Shown here: piece by piece, positions 8,198 to 16,966 of the stretch
Position numbering within the stretch: the first letter of the stretch is position 1
Layout: each line of letters starts with the position of its first letter
Assembly: GCA_022843745.1 (NCBI GenBank)
Contig: JALHNB010000046.1
Span: 1 to 56,247 of the forward strand
Reading direction: 5' to 3'
Source: Anaerolineae bacterium
GTDB taxonomy: Bacteria > Chloroflexota > Anaerolineae > Aggregatilineales > Phototrophicaceae
DNA: 56,247 nt
Notes under the pieces: model-generated
Seen by the model: the letters and a program-made list of their open reading frames with translations, nothing else
What the model was told of the DNA's origin: nothing
Databases searched by the model: none
Made by a program: the position numbers and the translations under genes

Positions 8198-10873
8198 TCA
8201 GATATTACCCTCTCCATCATCTTTACGTCCAATAGGCGGCGGCCCGACTATTTCCAGCCAGTACAAACCATAGTCACCGGCGGCAACAATGATTGGTTTT
8301 GAAGGATGCCAGACACAGGCCACCAGTGCGCCGCCAGCATGAAAGGTAGCTAGGCAATTGCCAGTTGTCACGTCCCATATTTTCAACGTCTTATCGTACG
8401 AAGCGCCCGCGACCCATCTACCGTCTGGGCTAAATGCGACACCTACAACACCTGACTGATTTCCTAATGTATGTCTTAGCTTACCGTCACGGGCCGACCA
8501 GAGATGAAGGTCGCCAGTGCTGCACCCTCCAATGGAAGCGCTTACAATAAGTTTGCCATCGGAACTGCAATCTACGTCACACACTTCCGCTACGTCAGGC
8601 TCCCACTTAATTGCCGTGTTGCCCGATGTCAAATCAATCACAGCAATATGAGACGAAAATGTACCAACCAACAATTTTTGTTCGTTTGGCATCAAGGCAG
8701 CGGTTAGAATGCCGCCAAACCCCATTATGTTGCGAGCAAAACTTAGGCTACGAGTCAGTTCAAAAGTTGATGTATCGTAGATTGATACAGTGTTATCGGT
8801 AACCGCATAGAGAATTTGATCATCTGCGCTGAGCAAAACCTCAAGAAGTTCATTGTCAAAATTATTGTCGAAACCTGTTAATGAGGAAAGGAGCGTTCCT
8901 TCAGTCAAACACCAGATCTGGATGGTACATGCCTCTGAATCCGTCGAAGTGTAGCCTAGGATAAGCCAGTCATGCGCACGAGCAAAGCAAACCGATGTCA
9001 AGCGCCTATCCATCGGTTCTGAAAAGTTTTTAACGACTTCCCCTCCGAAATAATCAAATACTCTTATATGCTTTTCTATGTCACTTCCAACTGCTACATA
9101 CTTTCCATCAGGGCTGATTGCTAATGTTCGACTGTTTCCATATTCCACACGAATTGGCTTGCTGTCACCAGTATGGGTATTGTGTGCCATCAGCTTCACA
9201 TCCCACAACTTGATACAGTCATCATCTGAACTTGAAACGAACAAATTACCAGAAGAATCCATCGCAGTGTGTGCGGTGTGTTGCGCACTTTTAAAATGTT
9301 GAAAGTGCGTTGAAATCAGATCACCTCTTGTCAAGTTCCACAATCTTAACGAGTAATCGTAATGGAGTGTAATAATCTGCTTGTTTATGGGGCTGTATTC
9401 AAGTGCTGTGATCCCACTCGGCGCGTTGATAGAGATGATTTCACTATCATCTGACAAACTTACGATCCTAAGATTACTTGTAGATGACGGTTCATTGAAT
9501 TCAGCAATTATCACGAAACTGCTGTCAGGGGTAAACATTAACGGCCCACTATTTGCGGCACAAACCAAGGTGTGGGTAAGTGTATTAGTGGTGATCTCAC
9601 GAACATGGACACATGTCTGTTCTGCACATGTCTCAACACTTGCCTGTAAACGCCCGTCTTTGCTCACAACATATGTTTTGTGATCAGGCGACGCGATGAA
9701 CAATCGAAGAAGATTTGTCCCTGGAAGTTCCAACATACAGACCGTGCCATCAATGGTATAACTAATTAACCAGTTATCGTCAGGGCCAAAGGCCAGATAC
9801 TCAATACTTTTGTTTCCCAGATTCAACGGAAGGGTTATGGGTTGATGCTGCAATTTTCCCGTTATCGCTCCCCAAAGCAGGAGTTGTCCCGTCTCTGTTC
9901 CACCGATCACAGTCTGTCCGTCACGAGTTACCACCAGGCAGGTTACAGTATATTCACATGACTCCAGTGAACGCAGAAGCTCTCCCGTGGTCATATCCCA
10001 CAAGTAAACGCCATCATACGCTGCACTAACAATCCAGTCGCCATTAGGGCTTGCTGCAAGGCATTCAATCTCCGTTCTGTGCCCAAAGAATGTCGTCTTT
10101 AATGCGGGATGCGACATATCAGGTAGTGGTCGGATCGAAAGGATATGCGTTTTTGGAAGGAAAGCTTTTAGACTATCACGATTAACCTGAGGTACGGGTG
10201 CATGCGCTATGCATTCATACAATACTGTTGCAATTTCATTAGCGTTTGCGCATTGCTCCAAGAGTGGACGCAGATTGCTCAGGAACTGTTTCAGGGCGAG
10301 TGCATCCTCGTCTTGAGGAAACAACCGGAGAAGTTGATTAATGTCCTGCTCGGCTGCCCATGCGCCCCGCAACCGGATTTTGTGAAACAGATAACACCAG
10401 TCCAAGATAGTTTGCTTGAGCTGATCTGCTTGTCCAGCTTCTAAGATGTGGTAGACAAGATAATCCCACCAGTATATATCCTGAACATCCATCGCGATCC
10501 GATCACTCGCTTTGTAACTTTCCAAGAACAAATGGTTCCATACAATCAAATCTTTCTTGTGTGAAGAACGCTCATGCTGGCGGCGACCAAACTTGAGTCG
10601 AATGCACTTTTCGCCATGATCGAGTTCAAAGTCCGCATCCAGTTGACGGGTAAGGCGAAACCAGAGCCATTCGGCATCTGGCTCCCACGACAGTCCCCAG
10701 TTGGTTCTGCCTTGAGTACAGCTCTTCCAAAGGTGTTCCAAAGCTGTGAGTGGAATCCAAGTATCTTTAGGAAAGATATGGAGGCGTCTCAGGAACTCAA
10801 AGTAAGTCTTCATCAGTTCTTTCACAAGCATATCCTTGAATGTCGGATCGGCAATATTTTGAGTGATATACAT
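8198..10873 (-). CDS. WD40-repeat protein with an APAF-1-like helical N-terminus
   Basis: An 891-aa protein from ATG 10873. Residues 1-270 are helical and rich in Trp and Leu (EPDAEWLWFRLTRQL, WWDYLVYHILEAGQ), like the helical domain between NB-ARC and WD40 blades in APAF-1-type STAND proteins. From about residue 280 there are about 12-14 WD40 repeats with recurring GH..I..LA.S.DG and LWD ends (GHRTEIECLAASPNGDWI, FSPDGRWVAGASYDKTLKIWD). The NB-ARC switch normally found before the helical part is absent, and no NTPase motif occurs here or just upstream. It may be an adaptor recruited by a separate STAND protein, such as that at 22978-27510, or a truncated gene. Translation looks intact. Confidence 0.8.
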   Translation of the reverse strand: MYITQNIADPTFKDMLVKELMKTYFEFLRRLHIFPKDTWIPLTALEHLWKSCTQGRTNWGLSWEPDAEWLWFRLTRQLDADFELDHGEKCIRLKFGRRQHERSSHKKDLIVWNHLFLESYKASDRIAMDVQDIYWWDYLVYHILEAGQADQLKQTILDWCYLFHKIRLRGAWAAEQDINQLLRLFPQDEDALALKQFLSNLRPLLEQCANANEIATVLYECIAHAPVPQVNRDSLKAFLPKTHILSIRPLPDMSHPALKTTFFGHRTEIECLAASPNGDWIVSAAYDGVYLWDMTTGELLRSLESCEYTVTCLVVTRDGQTVIGGTETGQLLLWGAITGKLQHQPITLPLNLGNKSIEYLAFGPDDNWLISYTIDGTVCMLELPGTNLLRLFIASPDHKTYVVSKDGRLQASVETCAEQTCVHVREITTNTLTHTLVCAANSGPLMFTPDSSFVIIAEFNEPSSTSNLRIVSLSDDSEIISINAPSGITALEYSPINKQIITLHYDYSLRLWNLTRGDLISTHFQHFKSAQHTAHTAMDSSGNLFVSSSDDDCIKLWDVKLMAHNTHTGDSKPIRVEYGNSRTLAISPDGKYVAVGSDIEKHIRVFDYFGGEVVKNFSEPMDRRLTSVCFARAHDWLILGYTSTDSEACTIQIWCLTEGTLLSSLTGFDNNFDNELLEVLLSADDQILYAVTDNTVSIYDTSTFELTRSLSFARNIMGFGGILTAALMPNEQKLLVGTFSSHIAVIDLTSGNTAIKWEPDVAEVCDVDCSSDGKLIVSASIGGCSTGDLHLWSARDGKLRHTLGNQSGVVGVAFSPDGRWVAGASYDKTLKIWDVTTGNCLATFHAGGALVACVWHPSKPIIVAAGDYGLYWLEIVGPPPIGRKDDGEGNI

Positions 10874-10916
10874 CAATGCACTTCACAGTACTTCATCAAT
10901 GACACTATCGGACCAA

Positions 10917-11258
10917 TCAGCGCATTCCGTCCCCAATTTTGTGGTCAATGGCTCTCTGAATGAGTTCGATTCGACTAGCAGTGGGTAACTTACGCTTTTC
11001 GTGTTCAATCAACCGTTCAGCGACCCCTTTATCGCCCAACACCATACTCAGCAATTTTCCGTACAGAAGTTCCTCCTCAGACTTTCTCCGGCTGTCGATA
11101 CTAGTCTGTTTGATGGTTTGCCTAGAGCCTAAAAATGTGTCTCTGCTCGACGGCTTCGGCGCAGTGAAGTGTGTTTTGTTCTCTCCATATCTTTGCAGAA
11201 GGATAAAAACAAAACTGATTGTCAACATAATGAGTATCAAAATCACTCCATCATTCAT
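10917..11258 (-). CDS. small single-span membrane protein
   Basis: A 113-aa protein. Residues 5-22 (VILILIMLTISFVFILL) form one N-terminal membrane helix, followed by a basic, Ser/Thr-rich linker and a helical C-terminus (EELLYGKLLSMVLGDKGVAERLIEHEKRKL). The helical end looks like a short oligomerisation segment, and the order suggests N-out/C-in topology. AAGGG lies 7 nt before the ATG. It precedes the WD40 gene by 43 bp on the same strand and may belong with it. Family not recognised. Confidence 0.6.
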   Translation of the reverse strand: MNDGVILILIMLTISFVFILLQRYGENKTHFTAPKPSSRDTFLGSRQTIKQTSIDSRRKSEEELLYGKLLSMVLGDKGVAERLIEHEKRKLPTASRIELIQRAIDHKIGDGMR

Positions 11259-11336
11259 TATTCAACCCTTTCTAGATACTCTCAACAACCGTTTGAGCAG
11301 AACTATGCCAAATCCAAAAACACAAACCGAAGGGCA

Positions 11337-11921
11337 CTAATTAAGTGTGCGCAACTTCAATGGCAGATGACCGACTTCATTGAGTGAGAGCAGTCGTTTG
11401 ATCGAGCCATCGTTGAAAAACACGCATGTTGTAATGCCACAGTGTCGTGGCTCGAAGAGTGGGCCTGTTCCAACGTCAATCCCGAGGAAACGGCACATGA
11501 AGTACCGAATAACATTGCCATGACACACCAGAATCACATGTTCTGTCTGCGAATTTTCTGATGCTTGGAAAAACGTTGAAAAAGTTGTCTGCGCACCGTC
11601 GCGACGCTCATTCCAATAACTGATTTCGGAAGCTCGTGTTGCCTCATTAATCGGTTCCCCAAATGCAATCATGGGGATTTCAGTTAAGTCTGGATAGACT
11701 TGCGGGTCAAGGTTAATGGTTTCTCCAATAATCGCGGCAGTCTCCATTGCTCGCTGCCTAGGGCTGGTATAAAGAACAGGGGATGGAAGATGCCTGAGCG
11801 CTTTCCCCGCCCATTTTGCCTGACGACGACCATTGGTCGTCAACCCTTTATCAATTTCACCAAACTCACCCTCTTTTATGTACTGTCCGTGACGAACGAG
11901 GTGCAGATATCGAGTGGTCAT
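11337..11921 (-). CDS. histidine phosphatase (phosphoglycerate-mutase-like)
   Basis: A 194-aa member of the histidine phosphatase superfamily. The catalytic LVRHGQY has H11 as the phosphohistidine. Further signatures are YTSPRQRAMETA, the acidic E in PMIAFGEP and the second active histidine in VILVCHGNVIRYF. Substrate cannot be read from the sequence; relatives act on sugar phosphates, alpha-ribazole phosphate or phosphoproteins. AAGGAG lies before the start. It is the last gene on this strand before the 111-bp gap to the GYPTCC-motif gene, so it may be a peripheral member of the RiPP cluster or a bystander. Confidence 0.85.
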   Translation of the reverse strand: MTTRYLHLVRHGQYIKEGEFGEIDKGLTTNGRRQAKWAGKALRHLPSPVLYTSPRQRAMETAAIIGETINLDPQVYPDLTEIPMIAFGEPINEATRASEISYWNERRDGAQTTFSTFFQASENSQTEHVILVCHGNVIRYFMCRFLGIDVGTGPLFEPRHCGITTCVFFNDGSIKRLLSLNEVGHLPLKLRTLN

Positions 11922-12032
11922 TCATATTTCTCCTTGAATAGCCGACAGCCGAATCAAAATAACTCTTATCAACCCAGGCAGATTAGGTGTCGTCGCCCAA
12001 TCTGCCTATTGAAATGCATTGTTCTACAACCA

Positions 12033-13001
12033 TTATCCCGATGATTGAACGAAAAATGGACATTCTGGTCCGTATTGATCACCACGCGCGAGATAGGCGC
12101 TGATTTGACGATTGTCCTTGAACACTCGAACAATATTGCCTTCAAGCATACAGCGGTTCCCTTGAGCCAAAGAGCGTGCGAGCGCATCCGTCGGTGACGT
12201 TGGATTGATAGGTTCTACATCGGTGTATTCAATGCAATTAACTGCGACTAGAGTCCCTTCAAATCGGTAGATCCGCAATTCCGACAAGCACAGAAACGGA
12301 CTCTCCAAACGACTCTTAATCTCATCGGCATAGGGTTTGTCCAGTGTTTCAATCAGCCCATATAGCTGGTGCGCGGCTGCTATCGAATTTGAGCAGTGAA
12401 AGGAACAAGGCATATGCGATACTAACGAGAAGGCCGAATGGCGCATCAGACCATTCGAGAAGATGTGAGCCTCGCTCCATGTTCTTTGATAGGCGGCGTA
12501 GTAGGTATTGTCGGACTTCCAGTTGTTGCGTTGATGAAAAAACTCGACACAGCAGGTAGGGTATCCCAGCGTGTGTCCGAACGGGACAAAATCGGCAACG
12601 TGTTTTTGCACCAGGTAGTCGTCGATGAGCAAGGGATACCAACCATAGGCGACTGCCTCTTGGAGCAGCACCAGGTCTTTAGAAATGAAGACATGCGCTG
12701 CGGCATTCCCATCTAAACTTTTCGCTAGTGCGGCGCGGGTTGTATTGGTGACCTCAGCAGGCAAAGTGTCCAGTTCTTTGGCTGTTCGATCGACGAAAGC
12801 ATTGATGTGATAGTGCAGCCCAAAATATTCGACCAGTTGGCAGAACGCGGACCAGTGGGCTGGTTTGATCCAAAGATCCATGGCTGGCTTCAACCCATTG
12901 ACGAGAGCCACAAAAGCAGTCATTTGGATTCCATTGGGTTCCACTTCTAGGAACATCCGTAATTCAGGATGCAAAACCACATCCTTAGGCAACTGCATCA
13001 T
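12033..13001 (-). CDS. GYPTCC-motif protein, DUF483-like, of the RiPP cluster
   Basis: A 322-aa protein. I choose ATG 13001 because GGAGG sits 5 nt before it; a longer frame begins at 13079 but would overlap the upstream gene by 95 bp. The strongest feature is LGYPTCCVEFF with C150/C151, followed about 45 residues later by SHMPCSFHCSNS with two more cysteines. Together they could bind a metal or form a redox site. Similar GYPxCC signatures occur in DUF483-type proteins of unknown function. The start overlaps the end of the HExxH gene by 17 bp, so the two are translationally coupled. I infer a role in modifying or recognising the peptide made at 16161-16376; no reaction is assigned. Confidence 0.65.
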   Translation of the reverse strand: MMQLPKDVVLHPELRMFLEVEPNGIQMTAFVALVNGLKPAMDLWIKPAHWSAFCQLVEYFGLHYHINAFVDRTAKELDTLPAEVTNTTRAALAKSLDGNAAAHVFISKDLVLLQEAVAYGWYPLLIDDYLVQKHVADFVPFGHTLGYPTCCVEFFHQRNNWKSDNTYYAAYQRTWSEAHIFSNGLMRHSAFSLVSHMPCSFHCSNSIAAAHQLYGLIETLDKPYADEIKSRLESPFLCLSELRIYRFEGTLVAVNCIEYTDVEPINPTSPTDALARSLAQGNRCMLEGNIVRVFKDNRQISAYLARGDQYGPECPFFVQSSG

Positions 13002-14841
13002 AATCCCCTCCAAGTAAAGCCGATATATCGTTGAGGCGAGCTGCCACGGGCTCATCGGCACCAAGGCTCCAGGCATCAACAGGTGCCCGAGTTAGCCGAC
13101 CAATATTCTTGAGGATAGAATCAGCCGTTTCGAACTGACGGAGATGCCGAATCGCAAAGCCAAAACACTGCCAGAAGTAGGGTGCCGTAGGACGGGCACC
13201 AATACAGGCATTATAAAAAAGTGCCGCTTGATTGAACTGCCGCTGGATGTACGCTGCATGGGCAGCAATCAAATCACATACCGGATCACCCGTTGGCAGC
13301 TTGACCTCAGCCAGTGCGTCGAGGATGAGTTGAAACTGCCCATTCATGTGTAGGCTGATCATCCGAATAATGATGGGATCTTCCGGGTAGCGTAGGTCTG
13401 TCAGTGCCCATAGTTTGGTATCTTGCTTCAATCCCATGATTTCAAGCAGAAACTGGCTCTTGGAGCTAGGTGCAAAAGTTTGTTCATCAAATGCAGGCGA
13501 TGGAGCACCGAGCAACAGACGTGGATAACGCGCTCGCCATTGCTGGTAGTGCTGCTCTAGGTAGTTTTCTACCTCGTCCCTCAGTGCCTCGTCCGCGAGT
13601 ACAGCCGCCAAGTCGATGTTCTCAACCTCGACAGCGATAGCCGCTACCAGTGCGCGCCCAAGTGATGTGAGCTGTGCTTCTTGCTCTAAGGTTCGAAGCG
13701 CAATCTTCACCTGCTTGACGAGTTGGTAGACACGCTGCCGAATACGATCTTCGGGAAGTTGTGGAAAGTTTGCATCGAGCAGTCTGCACCAGAAACGCAG
13801 TACGGCCTGAAATACGTATGTCCCATGCAAGATGCCATGGAGATGACGGCCATCAGAGCGCCAAGGGGAATAATAGATTTCCTCATGGCTATTTCCAACA
13901 AGCAACGGATCGACGGCCATCAGAGCATACAGCTTATGATGATGGTATTCGTGAATAAGAGCATCTACCAATACACTCACATCGGTTGTCCATGATAAAG
14001 CGATCAGACCGGGCGTGGCTTGGAAGGTCATGCTGAGGTGTGTGGTATTGTCAGGTGCAGCCAATGGGCCGATAACACTAATCCCGGACTCCATCTCGCT
14101 TGCGAGCAGTGGATTGCCCGCTTGAATCCACTGAAATGCTTGCGTTAGCACTTCTTTCCACAGATTGTCGCATCCATTGCGGAGGTCATCAAATTCGAGT
14201 CTGGTCCGTCCACCCAACTGCATATCTTGATCGGTAGTGTTCAATTCAATGTCATTGAATGCAGTCGGAATTTGGCACAGCGTGAATGCAATGGGCTGTT
14301 GACGATGGGTGTCATCGCTGAGAGTCATCGGCTGACCGCCCTGGATAATGAGATGAACGAAACGGAATGCGACACGGTCTACTGGCTCAATGAATAATCC
14401 GGTCCCAGGCAGATAGATATTCCCATCCTGGGATGTTAAGGTTGTCGCTTCGAAGTTACCTCGCTGGTGAAGGATTGCCACAGCGATGACCCAACGCCAG
14501 AATTCCTGCAAATGGGAACGCAAATGAAGATCAGGGAATAGTTGATGCGCCTTGCGAAGGATCAAGTTCCAAGCAACATCAATCCATAAACCTGTGGTTG
14601 GATAGCCAATAACTGCCCGTTGGATGTCTGAAGGCATAGTTGCCAGAATGGATACGGCAGACCCAAACTGTGTTTGCTGAGCAAGATCAGCCGACTCTGC
14701 TTCCAGGATCTTCTTGAGTTCGATCAGCCGGATCAGGCTTGCCTGGTACTCCTTTTGAAAGACAGCTTTAACCAGATCATCCGGGCTTCCTGCGGGAGTA
14801 ATCAATGACTGAACGGTGTTTACATCAAGTCGCACTGCCAT
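12985..14841 (-). CDS. HExxH protein, aKG-HExxH-type peptide hydroxylase-like
   Basis: A 618-aa protein from ATG 14841, preceded by AAAGGAG at 8 nt; an in-frame ATG 18 nt upstream contains that site. The motif LIHEYHHHKLY gives H297-E298-x-x-H301. Proteins with this HExxH motif beside FxsB-type radical SAM enzymes were long called 'HEXXH motif domain' proteins; members are now annotated as alpha-ketoglutarate/iron peptide beta-hydroxylases, not proteases. The N-terminal 290 residues and the helical C-terminal 250 residues fit that family layout. Here it follows the radical SAM gene by 34 bp on the same strand. Inferred role: hydroxylation of precursor side chains. Hydrolysis by a zinc protease remains the alternative. 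Confidence 0.75.
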   Translation of the reverse strand: MAVRLDVNTVQSLITPAGSPDDLVKAVFQKEYQASLIRLIELKKILEAESADLAQQTQFGSAVSILATMPSDIQRAVIGYPTTGLWIDVAWNLILRKAHQLFPDLHLRSHLQEFWRWVIAVAILHQRGNFEATTLTSQDGNIYLPGTGLFIEPVDRVAFRFVHLIIQGGQPMTLSDDTHRQQPIAFTLCQIPTAFNDIELNTTDQDMQLGGRTRLEFDDLRNGCDNLWKEVLTQAFQWIQAGNPLLASEMESGISVIGPLAAPDNTTHLSMTFQATPGLIALSWTTDVSVLVDALIHEYHHHKLYALMAVDPLLVGNSHEEIYYSPWRSDGRHLHGILHGTYVFQAVLRFWCRLLDANFPQLPEDRIRQRVYQLVKQVKIALRTLEQEAQLTSLGRALVAAIAVEVENIDLAAVLADEALRDEVENYLEQHYQQWRARYPRLLLGAPSPAFDEQTFAPSSKSQFLLEIMGLKQDTKLWALTDLRYPEDPIIIRMISLHMNGQFQLILDALAEVKLPTGDPVCDLIAAHAAYIQRQFNQAALFYNACIGARPTAPYFWQCFGFAIRHLRQFETADSILKNIGRLTRAPVDAWSLGADEPVAARLNDISALLGGDYDAVA

Positions 14842-14875
14842 AACCAATACTCCTTTCATACAGACTGAATGATGT

Positions 14876-16042
14876 CTAAACCGGGATGGCTAATCTGTTG
14901 AGGTCGTCGCCTAAGGTTTTGCGAATGCTCAAAATAAGCTTGGTTAGATCCGCACAATAGACTGAAGGGTTGTCGAACTGACGCTGCTGGGAATAGCGAT
15001 GTGGGAAGTAACCACCACCGCAGACTTTCGCTAGGGGACACTGTTTGCAAGTATCCGAGAGTGAACTCCATCGCTCCTGACGGGCGATTACGAGGGGCTG
15101 ATGCTGGAGATCGTCGAATGCATTTTGGAACACATTCAGACCAAGCTTTGTTGCGCCAGGATAGGTCACTTTGAGCGTATCAACAGCTTCGATTTCACCA
15201 TTGGTCTCGACAATGATGAAATCGACCGGATTGAGTCCGAGTTCTTCAAAGCCAGCCTGTTTTCCCAAAAGCATAGCAATGATGTCGCTGAACTTGCGGA
15301 TGCGAATTGACTGCGTGGGATGATCTGCATAAGGATACGGATACCAATCGTAGAAAATCTTCAACAGCCAGTCAGCATACGGCGTGTTATCCAAACTGGT
15401 CTCTTTGCCCAGAGGACGAGAGTCATGATGTGCCAATGGCAACAAGAAATCGATCATTGGCGGGGAAAATTCCCGGAAATAGTGATAGACCTCCAGCGGA
15501 TCGTTCAGTAAATCAATCACACATAACAGGCCACCCCAGATTGTGCGTCCAACTGGCGATGCCAGCAGCTTGAGAGCGTTTTCTGCTGCATCAAATGATG
15601 TTTGGCCTTGATGATTTAGACGATGTAAATCATTTGCGGAGCGCGGACCGTCCAGGCTTAAGCCTACGCTGATCCCATACTCCAGGCAGAAATCCAAAAC
15701 CTCCTCATTCCACACCGTCCCATTCGTTTGTGCACCGAATTCGATTTTGATACCTGCTGTGTTTTGCACGATGGTGTCGCAGAACTTCCGCAGATATTCG
15801 ACGCCCAGTACGAATGGTTCACCGCCATGAAGAATGACCTTGACGGCTGATAACTGATGAGCAAGGGCATGTTCACGAATACGGCGCGCGAGTTGTGCGG
15901 CTGTCGCTTTACGCATCTTCACTGGCTGATGACGCCAGCTCTGATCGGCCAACTTGTACATATAGCAATAATCGCAATCCAGATTGCATCGCGAAGCGAT
16001 CTTGACGATAAACGTATGCATTGCCGTAAATGCCTGCGCCAT
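14876..16042 (-). CDS. FxsB-like radical SAM/SPASM peptide maturase
   Basis: A 388-aa radical S-adenosylmethionine enzyme. The [4Fe-4S] motif is CNLDCDYC (C19, C23, C26), and ILHGGEPFVL is the GGEP SAM-binding strand. The C-terminal SPASM region carries CKQCPLAKVCGGGYFPHRY and a final PSVYC, the auxiliary-cluster cysteines. The GGGYFPHRY ending is characteristic of FxsB-type enzymes that make three-residue cyclophane crosslinks between an aromatic ring and a residue two positions on. There is no fused peptide-recognition domain. AGGAG precedes the ATG. It lies 118 bp downstream of a peptide gene ending in two FGSHGS units, its evident substrate. Confidence 0.9.
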   Translation of the reverse strand: MAQAFTAMHTFIVKIASRCNLDCDYCYMYKLADQSWRHQPVKMRKATAAQLARRIREHALAHQLSAVKVILHGGEPFVLGVEYLRKFCDTIVQNTAGIKIEFGAQTNGTVWNEEVLDFCLEYGISVGLSLDGPRSANDLHRLNHQGQTSFDAAENALKLLASPVGRTIWGGLLCVIDLLNDPLEVYHYFREFSPPMIDFLLPLAHHDSRPLGKETSLDNTPYADWLLKIFYDWYPYPYADHPTQSIRIRKFSDIIAMLLGKQAGFEELGLNPVDFIIVETNGEIEAVDTLKVTYPGATKLGLNVFQNAFDDLQHQPLVIARQERWSSLSDTCKQCPLAKVCGGGYFPHRYSQQRQFDNPSVYCADLTKLILSIRKTLGDDLNRLAIPV

Positions 16043-16160
16043 TTCCTCAACTCCTGTTCATTGATCCTGACGATAGCTTGCTGTTCTAATCCTCAATGAA
16101 GGTAAGGGGAGAGATCGCAACCCCTTACCCATGTTGAACTACGAATCGGCCAAGCCGCGA

Positions 16161-16376
16161 TTAAAGATGGCTGCTGCCGTGCGAACCAAACGACCCGTGC
16201 GAACCGAAATCGACCATAGCCGATCCTTTCGCTGTGAGGGCGATACCGAGCGCAGAGTCCGCAAATTCACCCAGATTGTTCAGGTCGATATCACTGACAT
16301 CCAGTTCAATAGATACCCGTTCATCCTGAGCCTGCGTTTCCTGATTTTCAGGTCCGACATTGATGTTCTTATTCAT
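16161..16376 (-). CDS. RiPP precursor with doubled FGSHGS core
   Basis: A 71-aa peptide. Residues 1-55 are an acidic leader (VSIELDVSDIDLNNLGEFADSALG), typical of a recognition sequence, and the last 15 residues (57-71) are FGSHGS-FGSHGS-SHL. F57-G-S59 and F63-G-S65 are two FxS triplets that an FxsB-type enzyme could turn into Phe-Ser cyclophanes; the three His residues are possible hydroxylation or metal-binding positions. AGGAG lies 6 nt before the ATG. It is the first gene of the cluster, with the maturase 118 bp downstream. The core differs from the single C-terminal FxSxx of actinobacterial FxsA by being a tandem repeat with an SHL end. Confidence 0.85.
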   Translation of the reverse strand: MNKNINVGPENQETQAQDERVSIELDVSDIDLNNLGEFADSALGIALTAKGSAMVDFGSHGSFGSHGSSHL

Positions 16377-16591
16377 AGCGTTCTCCTGCTTTTTCTCGTG
16401 CCTCTATTCCCAACACCTTACGAAACAGAATTGGTTGTTACATGTTGCTTGCATCTATGGTGAGCATTACCTCCTTTCTATACCTAATCCTTCGAGCAAT
16501 GCTGTTTGTGGACATTTCCGGGTAAATCGCGTGTTATTAGGCTTCTGGTCAAAGTAGTAGAGCGCATCATTTATCCTGCTCGCTCTCTTAG

Positions 16592-16800
16592 TCACACGAT
16601 CTACATCACACCAGGCAACCCTTGGGAGAATCCCTTCATCGAGAGCTTCATCGGCAAGTTCGCAGCAGGTGTTTGTATTGCTGGATTTTCGCCAACAGGC
16701 ACGAAGCAGAGATCATCATTTAGGAATAGCGGCAGGAGTACAATTATCGGCGTTGGCACGGCATCTTGGGATACTTGGCTCCAGCTACTTTTAGAGCAGG
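16592..16800 (+). pseudogene. IS3/IS481-type transposase C-terminal remnant
   Basis: One frame reads YITPGNPWENPFIESFIGKF, the conserved 'ITPGSPWENGYVESFNGKF' block of rve-type transposases, including the catalytic Glu. After a frameshift near 16665 another frame continues with NRHEAEIII, a stop, then RQEYNYRRWHGILGYLAPATF, matching the usual 'EYN..RPH..LGYL.P..F' end. The upstream catalytic Asp residues are absent. It is a decayed fragment lying 5' of the RiPP operon, on the opposite strand. Confidence 0.75.
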
Positions 16801-16866
16801 TTCGACTTTCACTCAACTTGGTCTAAATCATGAGGGCAGGTCAGTCGTTGTCTCATTCAGAAACGA

Positions 16867-16907
16867 AAAGCGCGAGCCGCTGCTTTTCAGCTTTTGGCTC
16901 GCGCTTT
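16867..16907 (-). terminator. intrinsic terminator after the three-repeat secreted protein
   Basis: AAAGCGCGAGCC (16867-16878) pairs perfectly with GGCTCGCGCTTT (16896-16907) around a 17-nt loop. On the minus strand the stem is followed by TTTTCGTTT. It lies 60 bp past the stop at 16967, so it probably ends that transcript and insulates the RiPP operon. Confidence 0.7.
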
Positions 16908-16966
16908 GCCTTAACTTGATGCCTATGGGCAAATTATCATCTGCCCTTTTTCGGTACGATATTCAA

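Noticed and set aside
12985-14841. Zinc protease that cleaves the RiPP leader
   Set aside because: HExxH would allow it, but the family next to FxsB-like enzymes is better explained as an iron/alpha-ketoglutarate hydroxylase.
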